A stretch of DNA of 64,000 bases. It comes from Arachnopeziza araneosa (taxonomy: Eukaryota > Ascomycota > Leotiomycetes > Helotiales > Arachnopezizaceae). The stretch is taken from assembly GCA_003988855.1 (NCBI GenBank), contig QYAI01000001.1, forward strand, positions 806,001 to 870,000, in the 5' to 3' direction. The position numbers were made by a program, and so were the translations under genes. The notes below the pieces were generated by a model, which searched no databases, was not told where the DNA came from, and was given only the letters and a program-made list of their open reading frames with translations. Each line of letters starts with the position of its first letter. The first letter of the stretch is position 1. Shown here in pieces: positions 1 to 10,502 of the stretch.

Positions 1-94
1 TATTTAAACAAAGGCCAAATCAGCGCATCCTTTCAACTTGTTCAAAACATATCTCAAATACCTATTCAACACTATAACAACCACAGTCACAAAT

Positions 95-642
95 ATGGGC
101 TTGGTTCAAGCCATTCTACGAGGTTCGCAGTTTATCTGGACTCTGCTTGCCACCGCACTCATCGGAAATGCTATCGCTGAGGCGTTTGCTGGGAACCCGT
201 CATCTGTCAACTACGCAATGTTTGTTTGTGTTTTTGCTTGGATAGCGCTCTTCATTGGCGTCGCATCTCTCTTTGTCTCCGCTCTCCCATGGATTGCGCT
301 CTTGGTTTTGGATGCCCTTGCTACATTTTTTACATTCATTGCCGGCGTGGTTTTGGCTGCTAAGCTTGGTGTTCATAGCTGCGGTAATAAGGTATGTAGC
401 TGTAGCCGTGATCATCTAGATATAGTAAATAATGGGACTTCTAGCTCTACGTTGACACCAACCCGTTGACAGATGGTTCGCATCATCCAAGCCAGCGGTG
501 TCACGAATTACAAGCTAGTACGGCTTTCTTCTGGTTTCTTTTTGCGTCTTTTGCCGCATCGGTCGCCCTCGACTTCATAGAGCGAGGAGGCTCATCTTTG
601 GGACGCAGCCGCAGAGGTACGCCTGCCATGTCTCAGGTCTAA
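95..642 (+). CDS. MARVEL-domain (Nce102-type) membrane protein
   Basis: This is a small four-helix membrane protein of the fungal MARVEL/Nce102-like class, which sits in the plasma membrane (eisosome-type domains in yeast). The start ATG at 95 opens MGLVQAILRGSQFIWTLL. Hydrophobic segments follow (FVCVFAWIALFIGVASLF, WIALLVLDALATFFTFIAGV), then the family signature RCHELQASTAFFWF and the usual tail ending RRGTPAMSQV. One intron separates the third and fourth helices. Its acceptor is the AG at 471-472, and the second exon is 473-642. The donor is uncertain: GTGATC at 408 and GTAATA at 384 both keep the frame, while the stronger GTATGT at 392 does not with this acceptor (but does with an acceptor at 494-495). 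The 408 donor gives 160 residues, closest to the usual family length. Confidence 0.8.
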
Positions 643-1241
643 AGTGGTAAGCAGTTCTTTGCGATATGCGACCCAACTGCGTATCGATCTCAACATATAT
701 TCCCTAATATTAGCTAACTTGATTCTACGCAGGAGGACCCGGGATCTGATGCAGGCATCTTGAGACAGATAATAGAGATGTCGATCCACCGCTGCTTTCG
801 AACTGGATTCATATGGATACCCAAGAGGCTCGTGTTCTTTGTCGGGCGGTGGTTATTTGAGTAAATGGCATGGAGTTTTGATTGTATAATTATTTGGGTT
901 TGCAGTCAGGGACCGTCATAGCCTTCACCAGCTAATGTGTATATCAATGGGATATGACAACTAAATAACGAAAAAAGCTATTTTCATCATATTTAAATCA
1001 AGCTGCTATATGAATTGGTTCAATTGTAATACTGTAAAGCCTTTACAAGGTTCATCTTGCTCAATGAACAATGTCAATTGACATCATTACTCCGAATTGT
1101 GTACAGATGGTAATACCATTCGTCTACTACAGTATGACCTAATGCCCGTGTTTTCATAAATTAAACTCTATCCGCATACCCCCATGAAACGCCAATCCTA
1201 TGCAGTCCTCAAAATCCTATGGATTGAGGTATCCACTTGTA
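643..1241. other. intergenic, 3' ends of two convergent genes
   Basis: No gene seen. This AT-leaning spacer separates the 3' end of the MARVEL gene from the 3' end of the minus-strand MIM2 gene. The short open frames in it lack coding character. Confidence 0.5.
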
Positions 1242-1652
1242 TTACAATGTAGCCGCAGCTTGCACAGCTCCAGCAGCTTTGAATGCAATCTTACTTGTAT
1301 AACGAACCTCCACAGGATACATCCACGTCATCCACTTCGCCCAGCCTGCGAGAACCGCCATTAATTAGTATACCATTTTCTTTGCCATCTAATATGCCAG
1401 GTAATATGAATCCAGATGTGAATACTCACTCCAATATGCAACCTTCCTGCCAAAGTACTTCCCAACCCATGGCACAAGGATCATCGTCAACATCAGCTCT
1501 AGCTGCTGTAAGCTAGCTTCCCATTCTTTTTGTGCGTCGGATTCGTCTTCAGAGAAGTCGGAGCTGGCCACGGATGAAGGAAGTGAATCGACTTCGTCTT
1601 GGTCATTGGAGGATTCGGGACCTTGAAGGATGTATGAGTCGGAAGTAGACAT
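1242..1652 (-). CDS. MIM2: Mim2-like mitochondrial outer-membrane import protein
   Basis: Mim2 works with Mim1 in the outer mitochondrial membrane to insert single-span and multi-span outer-membrane proteins. Two exons, 1652-1430 and 1345-1242, join in phase (phase 1) across an 84-base intron with GTGAGT and a CTAATT branch region before TTCTCGCAG. The product has 108 residues. It has an acidic, serine-rich N-terminus (DEVDSLPSSVASSDFSEDES), then LQQLELMLTMILVPWVGKYF followed by GRKVAYW, a single predicted membrane segment with basic flanks, and a C-terminal stretch SWAKWMTWMYPVEVRYTSK. The LELMLTMILVPWVGKYFGRK core matches my memory of fungal Mim2. Without the intron the frame reads into an unrelated tail, so splicing is needed. 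It is transcribed away from the eIF2-beta gene. Confidence 0.72.
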
Positions 1653-1956
1653 TTTGGGATAGAAAGATGTAGATGGATATTTCCCAGAAGTGCTACCTCC
1701 TGTCGCAAGGAAACATTGGGTTTGGAAAGAAGCTTGCGAGTTCTGGTGTCCAGTTCTATCGACGATTGCCGAATGGGCAGGTCATTCACGTGACTGCTCC
1801 GCTTGAGTCACTGCCTTGGGTAGGAATTCCCTGTGGGCAAATTCAAGACTCGAACCACGCTTTCCAAACATAATACAACCTCATACCTCGATTTACAAGT
1901 TTCATCCGCTTTTAGAGATTAACCTCTGAATTGATCTCCCTTTGAAGATTGTAAGT
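1653..1956. promoter_or_regulatory. shared divergent promoter region, MIM2 / eIF2-beta
   Basis: About 300 bases lie between the start codons of MIM2 (minus) and the eIF2-beta gene (plus), so the two 5' regions must overlap or abut. No clear TATA box was seen. Confidence 0.55.
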
Positions 1957-3133
1957 ATGGCGGATGTCGTAAGTTTTGCCCAGTATTTTCCCCCTCAATC
2001 GACCCCACACCTGGATGAACCTCATCTTTGTTCATGTGGTATTCTTCACATGCTAAGGCCTTCTTCACAGGAAATTCCCACGAAAGAGCGCAAATCCCGC
2101 AAATCCGTCGCGTTCAGCGAAGGTACTACGATTGTTGACGAGAACGGCGAAGTGACAATGAAGGAGGACGCACACGATGACACACAGGTCACTGCTCAGT
2201 CACACTCTACAAGTACGCTGCCTCTATCGGTAGCTTTGCGAGCGTTTACTGATAACCTTGGCGAAGATGTCGACGAAGGTGCTGATAAAGATGACGATGT
2301 CGCCAACCTGCTTAAAGGCATGAAGAAAAAGAAGAAGGTGAAGAAGGTTGAAGAAGATGGCGAGAAGGAGGAGTCGAAGGAAGCAGATGATGGAGGATTG
2401 GATTTGAGTGGCATGAAAAAGAAGAAGAAATCAAAGAAGCCAAAGGAGGACACTGAGGACGATTTCGCGGCAAAGCTCGCGGCTCTTGATGTTGAAGGCA
2501 AAGAAGAAGACGAGGTCGCTGCGCCAGAATCAAAACCTGAAGTTGACGAAGGCGATATGGAGAAAGGGACCGGAATCTGGCAACATAATGCGGATGCCAA
2601 AATCCCATACGACCTTCTTCTATCAAGATTCTTCACTCTCCTCGCTCAGAAGAACCCCGATCATCTATCTAGTGGCTCTAAAAGTTACAAGATTCCGCCA
2701 CCCCAGTGTCTCCGCGAAGGCAATAAGAAGACAATATTTGCAAATATTGCCGAGATTTGTAAACGAATGAAGAGAACCGACGAGCATGTTACTTCATACC
2801 TGTTTGCTGAATTGGGAACAAGTGGTTCGGTGGATGGAAGTAGACGTCTGGTCATCAAGGGTCGATTCCAACAGAAACAGATTGAAAATGTTTTGAGGAG
2901 ATATATCAGTAAGATCTCTAGCTTCCTCTTCTTGGTTCCTTGAACGCTAATCTGTTCACTCAGTGGAATATGTCACTTGCAAAACTTGCCGGTCTCCAGA
3001 TACGGAACTCAACAAGGGAGAAAACAGATTGTATTTCATTACCTGCAACTCCTGTGGTTCTCGAAGATCAGTTACTGCAATTAAAACTGGCTTCTCGGCT
3101 CAAGTTGGCAAGAGACGTAGACAACAGGGCTAA
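1957..3133 (+). CDS. SUI3: Translation initiation factor eIF2 subunit beta
   Basis: The eIF2-beta subunit binds eIF5 and eIF2B through lysine blocks and helps deliver initiator tRNA. Three exons are supported: 1957-1968 (only 12 bases, coding MADV), 2071-2908 and 2964-3133, giving 339 residues. The first intron has GTAAGT and TTCTTCACAG. It is 102 bases and in frame, so a start codon alone does not reveal it. The N-terminal region after RKSRKSVAFSEGTTIVDENG holds two lysine blocks (GMKKKKKVKKV and GMKKKKKSKKPK), one fewer than the three described in yeast. The C-terminal core contains YDLLLSRFFTLLAQKNPDHL and QIENVLRRYI. A C2-C2 zinc finger (CKTCRSPDT ... CNSCGSRRSV) is encoded by the last exon. 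It ends KTGFSAQVGKRRRQQG, a typical terminus. Confidence 0.93.
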
Positions 3134-3942
3134 ACAGATGATTCAGGATGCATGCTATTACTGGGATGACGTGATCCGGAAGGTTCAGCATGGACAAATA
3201 AAATCATGGATATGCGTGGGAAAGTATGTATCGGAATTGCAACTGGGCAGCCTAGAGATACACGGCAGACAGTGCCATGCCCCAATAGGTGCTTTGGCAC
3301 CGAAAATCAATCGAGATCTGAGACATCTAACTGGCGGTTCTAGAATTGTGCATAGTCAAATGATAGTCAAAGTTGATCCCTCAATACCACATCTCCATTA
3401 TATTAACAGAGCCGATTCGTTCCCCGAGTTTTCAAGCTCTCTATATTCCCTTTCTCTCCATGATATTTCGGATCGCCATTGCAGCCACCCTCCTCTCCAC
3501 TTGCCGCGGGCGGAGGCTAAGCGCCCAACCATCATAGTTCGCGGCTTGTTGTCCGCTGATTGGCCAGATAAACTGTCCTCTCCCCCTGTCCATTGCTGAG
3601 GATGGAAATAGAACAGCCCCCACCGCGGCAACTTTATAGGTGAGCTACTTTCAAATCTCGTCGCTCTTCTCTCTTCCATCTTGAAACACATCTGCTGTTC
3701 TCACGAGCCACGAAATATACTACCGAAACATCTAATATAGATATCAAAGTTGCACGGGAATCATCGAGGTAAGATTCATGTTCTGCCCTGGAAGTGCGGG
3801 GTCCTCAAAACTGCGGCTGCTGATTGCCTCAGCAAGACATCGTCCTTTCACAAGCTACTTTCGGTTGAAGGAGGCTTCGGATAGCTTCAAGTTTTGAACA
3901 TTTTGCTCTTGTTGTCGAACAGACACCTCAGTCGTTGTTGTA
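3134..3942. other. intergenic, upstream of AIM24-family gene
   Basis: No gene seen. It probably holds the eIF2-beta 3' untranslated region and the promoter and leader of the next gene. GT-AG pairs in the last 250 bases could mark a leader intron, but nothing decides it. Confidence 0.45.
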
Positions 3943-5389
3943 ATGGCGTCCAATTATTATCCCCGTGAGTATCACACCCTCTTTTGATGTGCAACTTGCT
4001 AATAAGTTCCAGCTCCACCAACTGGAGGTTAGTGTGGTCTCCAACCATGCTTGAATGCAGAGAAGACTAACTCAATGATCAATTAGGTCAACAACATTTT
4101 GCTCCTCCTCCGTCCTCTCCTCCTCCAACACAAACAACCCATCAGTTCTATCCACCACCACCCCAACAACCAACACCGCCACAAGGTGGTCACTACCCTC
4201 CTCCTCCACAACCAACTCCTTCAGTACAACAGCAATATCATGCGCCTCCTCAACCTCAGCCAACCCCACCCCAGGTACAACAGCACTACCAGACCCCTCA
4301 ACCAACTCCCCCTCAAGTGCAGCAGCATTACCCACAGCAAACACCTAACTTCTCTCATCGTACTTCTTACGGACAGCCGTCACCGCAATCTGCAGCTCCG
4401 TCGTACGAGCAGCCTCCTCCATCGGGAGGATATACTGGATACCACGAGGAAAGTTATCCTGAAGATAAGCCTGCCCTCGATACTTCCCAGGCTGGGAATC
4501 TAGACCATGGTGCGCCAGCTGCAGACCACTTTGTGGGAGCGAGCACAACCCAGGATGATGTAGGGACATTCAACGGTGGCAGCTATAGAATTAGCCATCG
4601 TGATACGAACAGTATTTTGACTTTGCAACTTGCCATGGGTTGTCCTCTTACAGTGAAGCCAGGTATGTTTTCTATATAAGCTTTCGTATTTTGAGATTTT
4701 GAGACTGATGATAAATTAGGTGCAATGATTGCCATGACGCCTACGATCACTCTCAAAGGAACCGTCAAATTCTCAATGAAGAAACTCATCGCAGGCGGCG
4801 AAATGGCACACTCCACTTTTACTGGGCCTGGTGAGCTCCTCCTTGCCCCAGCGAGTTTGGGTGATATAACAAATATCCGTTTGGCGGGTGATGAGCAATG
4901 GAGTGTCGGAAGAGATGCATTTTTAGCTTGTACGCAGGGTGTAATCAAGGAGTATAAAAGGCAAGGTATTGGAAAAGCCATGTTTTCTGGGGAAGGATTG
5001 TTTGTGTATAAAATGAGTGGAAATGGTCTGCTCTGGATCACGAGTTTAGGAGCTATTATCAGAAAAGATGTCAGTCTCACTCATCTTTATTCTGTGTAAA
5101 ATGCTAACTGGATGTGTAGCTAGTAGAAGGAGAGAGATACATTGTGGACAATGGTCATTTAGTTGCTTGGAATACGAAATATATCCTCGAGCGTGTAGCT
5201 TCAGGTGGTATCATTTCTGGACTATCCTCTGCGGAAGGGTTGGTCTGCAAATTTACTGGTCCTGGCACCGTGTTCATGCAGACGAGAAACCCGGTACGTA
5301 TTCTACGACGCATTTGTGTTTAAAACCCACTGACTAGACTTCAGACCGCCTTTGGGCAGTGGTTGAGTTCTCACGCACCAACTGTGTAG
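3943..5389 (+). CDS. AIM24-family (DUF124) protein with Pro/Gln-rich N-terminus
   Basis: Six exons give 393 residues: 3943-3964, 4013-4027 (15 bases), 4087-4662, 4720-5069, 5120-5293 and 5345-5389. The N-terminal third is Pro/Gln/His-rich low complexity (QQPTPPQGGHYPPPPQPTPS). The rest is the AIM24/DUF124 beta-fold, recognisable from SILTLQLAMGCPLTVKPGAM, the HSTFTGPGELLLAPASLGDI motif, GEGLFVYKMSGNGLLWITS, and the C-terminal GLVCKFTGPGTVFMQTRNP followed by FGQWLSS. Yeast Aim24 acts at the inner mitochondrial membrane (MICOS). This paralogue has no obvious mitochondrial presequence, so it is more like the shorter cytosolic DUF124 proteins of filamentous fungi, whose role is unknown. The fourth intron uses the non-consensus donor GTCAGT at 5070. 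Confidence 0.88.
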
Positions 5390-5948
5390 AAGAATTCTTC
5401 GCTTTCGATTCGTTGTTGCCCATTTTTGATGGCGTTGTTAAGCGTGGTTTGGAATTAAAATTCTTCTCCCATGAATGCTCCTTCCCATTGTGTGATCTCT
5501 TTCATGCTCTCATCGCACCTACCTTGTACTATTCAGAATCTTCTCAAATGAAAATAAGCTTTTGGGTTGCCTTGTTCCACTTCTCTACCTTCTTCTGCAC
5601 CCACGGATCATAACATAGCTACTTGCTCCAACTATCTGTTACCCGGATTTTGGAAAGGCAAATTGCCTGGCCGACAATCCATGAAAGTCGATCTGTCCGG
5701 CGAAGAATCCTGGCGAATAGAGCTTTATGACCATACCTGGCAACTCCAGTAACACTCACGTCTTCATCCCTTTGATTTGACGCTGTTACACAATCTCCAA
5801 AAGAAGGTTGTTGGTAAGTGCAACAAACCTGGTATTTCAGGAGCAAGTTGGATTCTGATGATGATAGTGGCCATCTTTAGCATCTTCTATTGAGAACGAA
5901 AAGATTCTTCCACGTCGTGTTTTAAGAGTTAGGGGAAGTACAGCAAGT
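5390..5948. other. intergenic
   Basis: No gene seen between the AIM24-family stop and the next start. Short open frames on both strands look non-coding. Confidence 0.45.
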
Positions 5949-8183
5949 ATGAACAAAACTGAAAACATTAGAAACAAGACGGCAAGGGGTGGGAAAGAGA
6001 AGTGTGCTAGCATAACACTCGATAGGAGCGCAAGCCGGCCTCCTTTCGTGTCTAGCTCTTCGAAGGTGACAACATCTCAGCCATCCCTCCGGACGGTCAG
6101 AGCAGGGCCGTCGTCGTCGGATAAGAAGGTTGTTGTCACGCCTTCTGCACTTGACAGCCCGAGCATTCGAAGGAAACCTTTCCCACCATCTGCTAGTGTC
6201 AGCCTCGGCTCTCCCATCCGATCAACCTATGCTCGAGATTCCAAAAATCAAAAGACCTTATCTCTGACTACTCTCTTGGAAAAAAATATTCGGGGGCCTA
6301 AGTTAGCGACGACGAAAAGATTGCAACTACGATCGCAGATTTCGAAGACTCAGCTGAGAAGGAAAGACAAATCTGCTGGCTCTTCCCAATCAGGCTCGCC
6401 CCTTCTAAGAAAGACTGTTCGGGCCAAAGAACTAGACTACCCAGGACAGTCTTCCAAAACAGTAGAACCTTTGTATATCTCGGCTTTTCCGCTTAAGAAA
6501 GTGCCTGTTAGAGGTTCCATTCTTCCGAGAAAGCCAGGTGATGAATGTTCTCCCTTCGATCAAAACTCAGTATCTTCGTCTCCACTCCGTCCAGTCTCTT
6601 CATCTCCCTATTTCTTCGTCCAGGCTCGAGAAGATGAGGCAGAATTTTCTGACTGGGAGATCGTTGACTGGCCATGGGTTACTCCTTATGCACCATCAAC
6701 CGGCCTTAATCTGAGTCTGTGTTTTCCTAAACTACAAGACACTTTTCCCGATTTCAGAACCCACCAACATCAACAGCATCATGGCTTCCGGAAGAAGGAT
6801 CATCTTCCTCATCCGAAAAATAAGCCATGGGAAAGACGAAGCAATACGATATCTACTGGATTTTTACACGTCTCGGATGATTCAGCAACCCTAAACTCGC
6901 CATTCTATGCTAGTGGGCAGATTTTCGAAGACGATGTCAAACCTAGCTCTCATCTGGCCTACCAAGTCCCGGCTCGTCGCCATGCAGAAGTACCAAGCCC
7001 ATGCAGGGCCGTTGAACTCGACCCTGCTATACTTTCTCGAGGCCCGACCCTCTTGAATTCGAAATTGCATTTTGTGCCCAGCACGCCAGTGCTTATGGAA
7101 ACGGCTTCGAGAGCAGGCCCAGCTCAGAAAGAGTCCTCTCAAAAGATGCTAGCGAGGAATCTTATTGAGTTTACAAAGGCTATCTCACAGATGAAGAAAA
7201 AGGACCTGCAAGTTGTTGAGAAATTTTTGGACGCACTGAGGAATATTGAGGTTGAAGATGAGGAAAACTTGGCGGAGTTTAGTACTGGAAATAAAAGATC
7301 AAAGGGCACCATAATCGACAATGATGTCCTTCAAGATTCCGGCAGAAGCGCCCAGAGGAGATTAAATCCAAGTGCGCCGGCCTTCTCACTTGATACCCAC
7401 GAAGCTGATGACCAGGCGAAAGTTGAAGGAGCGTTTGTAGGACCTGCTCTGATATCACCTATCTCAACAGCACCTCTACAGAATAAAGATGGAGTAAAGC
7501 AAAATCTACTTAAAATTGGCCAAAGACCGCTCCAGGAAAAGAACGAGGCAGCGCAAAATTCGCAAGCGATTCCAGTAAATCGAAAACAGCTTGCCGGTGT
7601 GGAGAATAAGCGATTCGACCTTCCTGTTAAACACACTTTTATTCAAGTACAAAAATTGGCTTCAAATCCAGCATGCACTATCGAGAAAGCTCAGAGTTCA
7701 ACGAGGCAAAAGGGTGAGCCTGTCTGGGTCAAAGATATTGTTTCTGCAGCCAAGAAACTTAAGCAAGTTGCCAAAACAGAGCCGACCATTCTTGAAAACC
7801 CATTCGAAATATGGGCTGATAAAAATGCATTGAAGCTTCCTCCTATTCAATATCCATTTGCGGAGTTTGGTCTACCACTGGAGGTCCCGGTGGATTGGGA
7901 TGACATTCCAGACGATGAAGGACCCGGCCGAGTTGCACAAGCAATGGATCCTCAGTGGGCCAAACGAAGGCTTCAGAGCTTCAAGGAGAAATACCCTCTA
8001 ACCGGCCTAATCAAGGCAAAGCTTGAAACACCTATAGAGTTACCTCCCATTTCGATCAGCAAGAAGTTTGCAAGTGATATTCAACAGAGGCTGGAATTTG
8101 TTCTCTTCCAGCAAAAAGAGAAGAGGGCTCTTGACAAGCTCATTGAGGAGCTTGGAGAAGACACTCCTTTTCTCTGGGAATGA
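5949..8183 (+). CDS. Hypothetical protein, 744 aa, orphan
   Basis: A single uninterrupted frame of 744 codons; I do not recognise the family. The first ~400 residues are serine/proline/arginine-rich and probably disordered (SRPPFVSSSSKVTTSQPSLR). The only segments that look structured are a predicted helix around 402-440 (IEFTKAISQMKKKDLQVVEK), containing charged repeats, and the last ~110 residues. That C-terminal part has FEIWADKNALKLPPIQYPF, an acidic VDWDDIPDDEGPGR, then a helix-rich segment to the terminal EELGEDTPFLWE. The C-terminal block is the best seed for a homology search. No signal peptide or membrane segment is visible. Basic composition suggests a nuclear or nucleic-acid-associated role, but that is only inference. 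Confidence 0.75.
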   Translation: MNKTENIRNKTARGGKEKCASITLDRSASRPPFVSSSSKVTTSQPSLRTVRAGPSSSDKKVVVTPSALDSPSIRRKPFPPSASVSLGSPIRSTYARDSKNQKTLSLTTLLEKNIRGPKLATTKRLQLRSQISKTQLRRKDKSAGSSQSGSPLLRKTVRAKELDYPGQSSKTVEPLYISAFPLKKVPVRGSILPRKPGDECSPFDQNSVSSSPLRPVSSSPYFFVQAREDEAEFSDWEIVDWPWVTPYAPSTGLNLSLCFPKLQDTFPDFRTHQHQQHHGFRKKDHLPHPKNKPWERRSNTISTGFLHVSDDSATLNSPFYASGQIFEDDVKPSSHLAYQVPARRHAEVPSPCRAVELDPAILSRGPTLLNSKLHFVPSTPVLMETASRAGPAQKESSQKMLARNLIEFTKAISQMKKKDLQVVEKFLDALRNIEVEDEENLAEFSTGNKRSKGTIIDNDVLQDSGRSAQRRLNPSAPAFSLDTHEADDQAKVEGAFVGPALISPISTAPLQNKDGVKQNLLKIGQRPLQEKNEAAQNSQAIPVNRKQLAGVENKRFDLPVKHTFIQVQKLASNPACTIEKAQSSTRQKGEPVWVKDIVSAAKKLKQVAKTEPTILENPFEIWADKNALKLPPIQYPFAEFGLPLEVPVDWDDIPDDEGPGRVAQAMDPQWAKRRLQSFKEKYPLTGLIKAKLETPIELPPISISKKFASDIQQRLEFVLFQQKEKRALDKLIEELGEDTPFLWE

Positions 8184-8552
8184 GGTCACCAGGAGCAGAT
8201 TGGAAGATGAAAATAGGGCGTGGTGTCAAGGTCTTGATGAACTAATATGCTACATTCCATAACTGTGACCATTGAAGCAGGAAGGTATTCTTCGAATTAG
8301 GGTTATCGTTAAACTGCTTGGTCAATGAAAACCTGTCAGCGGCTAGACTTTGTGCTCTACTACATGTTATAGATACGCTCACTTGTGATGTTGCCACAAT
8401 AAATCTTGAAATAAGATACTCTTTTAATGCTGTAGCACCTATTCTCGGCAATTTTAAAGCGGCCGTTTAATGTTCCTTCGCCAACCGCCATCGCCTATAC
8501 TCATCAACTCCAAGAATGCGCCTTGCTGCAAAGAAACCGTTGAACTGTCACA
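8184..8552. other. intergenic, MED1 promoter
   Basis: No gene seen. About 370 bases between the 744-aa orphan and MED1, presumably the 3' untranslated region and the MED1 promoter. Confidence 0.45.
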
Positions 8553-10502
8553 ATGGCGACTCCAACACCCGGCAAGCATGGTGTCGCAGTCGCAACCCCG
8601 CCTGTCTCGACCCCCTTCTCTGCCTCCAACCATCCCTCTCATCCAGCTTTCTCTCCCCATGGTCCGCGCAGCGTTGTTCCCTCTCCACAACAAGTCAAGA
8701 AGTCACCTGCAAACAGCAATACAATGTACGGCTATGCAGGAGGTACGCATGGCGGGTTTCAGGGCTATGATAGCCCGTCTGCTGCCATGGCTTTAGGGGG
8801 TATGGATTTGGGGATCGATGGCCTGGGAACACCAAGCGGCTCGGGATTAGTAGGCATTGGCGCGGTTGGAGGGGCTAGAGGAGATGAAGACGAGCGGAGA
8901 AAAAAACTCTCTCTCGTGATGGACATCTTGAAAATCAATAAAGGCCGATTGAGTGAGGCCGGGATTGAGCGATTGGCGCGCAAAGTCGGATTAGAATGTC
9001 TATGGGAAGCCCACATGGGTTCAGGTGGCAGCACGCGAACATTAATAATAGCTGGGTCGGCATTATCACTTGATATCGATTTCTCAAATAATGTGGTCAA
9101 GAAGGTTAGCTTGAGCTTCCCTGAGGCGCCAGCCATTGTTACAAGTCATACTGGGAAGGCTGGGGAGATTTTGACGCGAGACCTAGAGTTTCAGGGAAAG
9201 GAAAGTCCGTTGACAAAGAAGTTGGACAGATTCGCAGAAAATCTGGAAAGTTTGGCTATTCTGGACAAATTGAGTGTTATTCCTGGGCTCAATTGTTACG
9301 AGGCAATCGCTGGGATCTACGAAAGTCTCGAGCGACTACATCTATGGGAAGTAGAAAGGTTACGAGAGAGTGAGGAGATGAATGGGAAGAGCGAGGAAGA
9401 TCTGATCCGGATAGCAATGTGTACGAAAAGTGGCAAACCTCTCATGCACACCAGAGACAGACTAGGGTTGCATCTGGATTACTGGCAAGAAAGGCGTCGA
9501 TTACGGAGCAAGCAAGAGGAGGTAGTGTGGTCGCTGCTACTTGAATGTGCTCCGCTACCTGCTCATGGAATATATCCTCCTGTGCGAGTCTCATCCAACT
9601 GGATATCGACGAACGTCAAGGCAGCAAGTCAACCTGCTGAGGATCTCTTCGCAGCACTAGAAGGTGGCCCTAGCCTTGACTGGCTCGAGCCTGAGAACAC
9701 ACTACTTCCATCTATAGATCCTCCAAGAGTCGATGCAATGGATCAGACGACTGATCAAAAATTCCCAGAGGTCATGTTCTTGGCTAAATTCGATCCACCT
9801 CTAGTGGTTTCGTATAGTGTAGCGACACACATTTACGACTCTACACATGCGACTATGGATATGAACCAACTTCCAGCTACCTTTGGTGCTCTCGTTTTCC
9901 CATCAATTCCTGGACATGGCCTCAAATTAATTACTCGAGATCGCTCAGTCCCAATTCTGGACAGAGAAGGAGAGAAAGCCCATCGGGCCCACCGGACAGA
10001 CCTCTATCTCGATGAGGCAGACTGGGGAAAGGTCTTAACTGAGCTTTCCTTTAGCCACCCAAGACAATTGGTAGAAATACTACCCTTTCTTCGCCAATAT
10101 GCCTTTATTAGCAGAATCATCCGGAAGATTAACGGAATTGATTCCAAGCCTCCTGCGGAGAGCAAGACGACTGTTCAAAAGAGTACAAGAGCTGGACTTG
10201 AAGACTTCATGGGATCAAATCCTCCAACTGAACAACCATTGAGAGTTGACGTTAGTTTCAAGATCCAGCCCGAGCCAAATTTCCGAGTGGTTTTTCCATT
10301 TAGAGGTAGAGCGGCTGATGTGGTATTTGCAATCAAATCTCATGGTGTAGTTGAAGTTACTAGCCAAAACATACTTGACGAAAAGGTCATTGAAGAAGAT
10401 AAGGTGAAGGGAAGGGTCCTAACAGTTGCTGACCTGGGTAGGATGTTAGAGATGACAGAGGACATAGGCATTTGGGTTGAATACGTGAAAAGGCGTTTGT
10501 AA
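8553..10502 (+). CDS. MED1: Mediator complex subunit 1 (Med1)
   Basis: Med1 is a middle-module subunit of Mediator, which relays activator signals to RNA polymerase II in the nucleus. The intronless frame encodes 649 residues. A disordered Pro/Ser/Gly-rich N-terminus of about 110 residues precedes the Med1 domain. That domain starts near RKKLSLVMDILKINKGRLSE, followed by GIERLARKVGLECLWE, LIIAGSALSLDIDF and GKAGEILTRDLEFQGKESPL. LAILDKLSVIPGLNCYEAIA then sits in the second part of the domain. The C-terminal half (VSFKIQPEPNFRVVFPFRGR, DLGRMLEMTEDIGIWVEYVK) is also typical of fungal Med1. The start at 8553 is chosen because MATPTPGKHG follows a CACA context and no nearer in-frame start precedes it. 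Confidence 0.88.
   Translation: MATPTPGKHGVAVATPPVSTPFSASNHPSHPAFSPHGPRSVVPSPQQVKKSPANSNTMYGYAGGTHGGFQGYDSPSAAMALGGMDLGIDGLGTPSGSGLVGIGAVGGARGDEDERRKKLSLVMDILKINKGRLSEAGIERLARKVGLECLWEAHMGSGGSTRTLIIAGSALSLDIDFSNNVVKKVSLSFPEAPAIVTSHTGKAGEILTRDLEFQGKESPLTKKLDRFAENLESLAILDKLSVIPGLNCYEAIAGIYESLERLHLWEVERLRESEEMNGKSEEDLIRIAMCTKSGKPLMHTRDRLGLHLDYWQERRRLRSKQEEVVWSLLLECAPLPAHGIYPPVRVSSNWISTNVKAASQPAEDLFAALEGGPSLDWLEPENTLLPSIDPPRVDAMDQTTDQKFPEVMFLAKFDPPLVVSYSVATHIYDSTHATMDMNQLPATFGALVFPSIPGHGLKLITRDRSVPILDREGEKAHRAHRTDLYLDEADWGKVLTELSFSHPRQLVEILPFLRQYAFISRIIRKINGIDSKPPAESKTTVQKSTRAGLEDFMGSNPPTEQPLRVDVSFKIQPEPNFRVVFPFRGRAADVVFAIKSHGVVEVTSQNILDEKVIEEDKVKGRVLTVADLGRMLEMTEDIGIWVEYVKRRL

Noticed and set aside
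1801..1871. TCGAACC near 1850 as a possible tRNA B box
   Set aside because: The flanking bases do not pair into a T-arm, and no acceptor or anticodon arm can be drawn.
2196..2636. Long minus-strand frames opposite the eIF2-beta lysine/glutamate-rich region
   Set aside because: They are antisense shadows of AAG/GAA-rich coding sequence, giving Phe/Ser-rich translations.
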